In this document: positions 5,305 to 6,270 of the stretch, piece after piece | How positions within the stretch are numbered: the stretch's first letter is position 1 | Layout of the letters: each line of letters begins with the position of its first letter | Source: Deltaproteobacteria bacterium | GTDB taxonomy: Bacteria > Desulfobacterota > Desulfarculia > Adiutricales > Adiutricaceae | NCBI GenBank assembly: GCA_031257955.1 | Contig: JAIRNQ010000187.1 | Span: forward strand, 1 to 6,270 | Direction of reading: 5' to 3' | DNA: 6,270 bases | Notes under the pieces: model-generated | Databases searched by the model: none | What the model was told of the DNA's origin: nothing | What the model saw: the letters and a program-made list of their open reading frames with translations, nothing else | Program-made: the position numbers and the translations under genes

Positions 5305-6267
5305 ATGAAACAGCGACAAAAAACCACCCGTCTGGCAAGCCTTCTGGCCGCCTTGGCCCTCTTTATCCTGGCCCCGTTGGCTTTGGTGGCCTGCGGCTCG
5401 GACGAGCCCGCGCCAGCCCCGGCACCCACTCCGGCGCCTACCCCAGCTCCCGCGCCAGATCCGACCCCAGCCCCCTCCGAAGGGACGGCGCCATCGTCCG
5501 AATCGTCGACCCCGGCCGCCGGCCAGCCGTCCCCGGTGGGCGGTTCTGACACGACCTCCGAGGTCAAGACCATCAAAATCGGCTTCTGTCAAGATTTCTA
5601 CCCGACCGTTTTCATAAGCGAGGACGGGCAGCCCGATGGCTACGACATTAGCGTTTTTAAGGCCATCGATGAGCTTTTGCCCCAATACGAATTTGAGTTC
5701 GAAGGGGTCTCCCAAGAATCCGTCCTCATCGGCCTGGATACGGGAGTTTACGAGGTCGGGCTCTCGGGCTTTTTTAAAAATACCGAGCGGGTGGAAAAAT
5801 ACCTCTATCCCGAACAGAACCTGGGAGGCAACCACCTTTCCCTGGTGACCAGAAAAGACACGACGGGCGTGAAGACCTTCGCCGATCTGGCCGCGCGGGG
5901 CCTGAAACTGGCCCCCCTGGCGCCCTCGACCGGAACCTACACCATCGCCAAGCAATACAACGAACAACACCCCGACGCCCAGGTCGACTTTGAGGCCAAC
6001 GAACAGGTCGACAGCGCCGCCAAATACCAGTGGCTGGTGGAAGGCCGATATGACGCCGTCTTTGACATTACCGATTTTGTGGGCTGGACCACCGACGCCC
6101 TGAAAATCACCGACCAAGTGACGATAAACGAACCCTTTTCGGAGATCCCCACCTGGCCGCTATTCCGCAAAGACCAAACTGAGCTGGCCAAAGCCTATGA
6201 CGGGGCCATCGCGAAACTCAGGGCCGACGGTGTCATAGCGGAGCTTTCGAAAAAGTATTTCGATTGA
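5305..6267 (+). CDS. Solute-binding lipoprotein, amino-acid ABC transporter type (family 3)
   Basis: 320 residues. A basic N-terminus, a hydrophobic stretch (about 11-29) and the lipobox LVAC (27-30) predict lipidation at Cys30. Residues 35-57 are a Pro/Ala/Thr repeat, followed to about 85 by a Ser/Pro/Gly-rich linker, a flexible tether from membrane to binding domain. The domain begins near 87. TIKIGFCQDFYPTVF and DGQPDGYDISVFKAI match the family 3 start (..y.P..f.d..G...G.dvd), and GFFKNTERVEKY places Arg162 where HisJ-type receptors bind the ligand carboxylate. EGRYDAVFDITDF matches the G-R-x-D-A segment; its acidic residue is shifted one place from the usual amino-group-binding Asp, so the ligand may not be a plain alpha-amino acid. 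It probably delivers a small polar solute to an ABC permease, expected off the right edge. The link to the reductase is by proximity only. Confidence 0.88.
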   Translation: MKQRQKTTRLASLLAALALFILAPLALVACGSDEPAPAPAPTPAPTPAPAPDPTPAPSEGTAPSSESSTPAAGQPSPVGGSDTTSEVKTIKIGFCQDFYPTVFISEDGQPDGYDISVFKAIDELLPQYEFEFEGVSQESVLIGLDTGVYEVGLSGFFKNTERVEKYLYPEQNLGGNHLSLVTRKDTTGVKTFADLAARGLKLAPLAPSTGTYTIAKQYNEQHPDAQVDFEANEQVDSAAKYQWLVEGRYDAVFDITDFVGWTTDALKITDQVTINEPFSEIPTWPLFRKDQTELAKAYDGAIAKLRADGVIAELSKKYFD

Positions 6268-6270
6268 CCT

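Noticed and set aside
5254..6117. A 287-residue minus-strand ORF opposite the lipoprotein gene
   Set aside because: Its Gly/Ala/Arg-rich translation is the antisense of the Pro/Ala linker and binding domain; it has no recognisable domain, and the + strand gene is clear.

Overview
This 6.27 kb window looks like part of the chromosome of an anaerobic, moderately GC-rich, probably Gram-negative bacterium. The evidence is nitrogenase-like genes, a lipoprotein solute receptor with a long Pro/Ala tether, a bacterial group II intron end, and strong use of C-ending codons. A Desulfobacterota-like or gut-associated anaerobe would fit, but the sequence alone does not fix the lineage. All four large genes are on the + strand.

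Layout. Positions 1-79 are the 3' end of a group II intron (domains V and VI); the rest lies off the left edge. Positions 80-427 are an AT-rich non-coding leader. It holds two near-identical 15-bp palindromes 42 bp apart, a perfect TATAAT, a run of hairpins, and a very strong intrinsic-terminator-like hairpin only about 50 bp before the first gene, so it may be an attenuator. Next come an MmgE/PrpD-family protein (428-1798), a possible 27-residue relay ORF (1795-1878) joined by ATGA overlaps at both ends, a NifK-like nitrogenase component 1 protein (1875-3353), and a NifD-like nitrogenase component 1 protein (3431-5137). A 167-bp gap with a GC-rich hairpin and a degenerate 10-bp tandem array precedes a family 3 solute-binding lipoprotein (5305-6267).

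How the parts may work together. The two nitrogenase-like subunits each keep the three P-cluster-type cysteines, so a heteromeric metallocluster reductase is likely. The D-like subunit also has a Cys at the place of the FeMo-cofactor ligand Cys275, but no evident His at the place of His442, so it is not a standard nitrogenase. Gene order is K-like then D-like, the reverse of nifHDK, and no NifH-type ATPase, NifE/N or NifB is present in the window. The MmgE/PrpD protein, from a family acting on tricarboxylate-like and related acids, is apparently translationally coupled to the K-like gene. The receptor suggests import of an amino-acid-like solute. The most interesting reading is an uncharacterised nitrogenase-like reductase pathway with a dedicated organic-acid enzyme and possibly a dedicated uptake system; its substrate is unknown.
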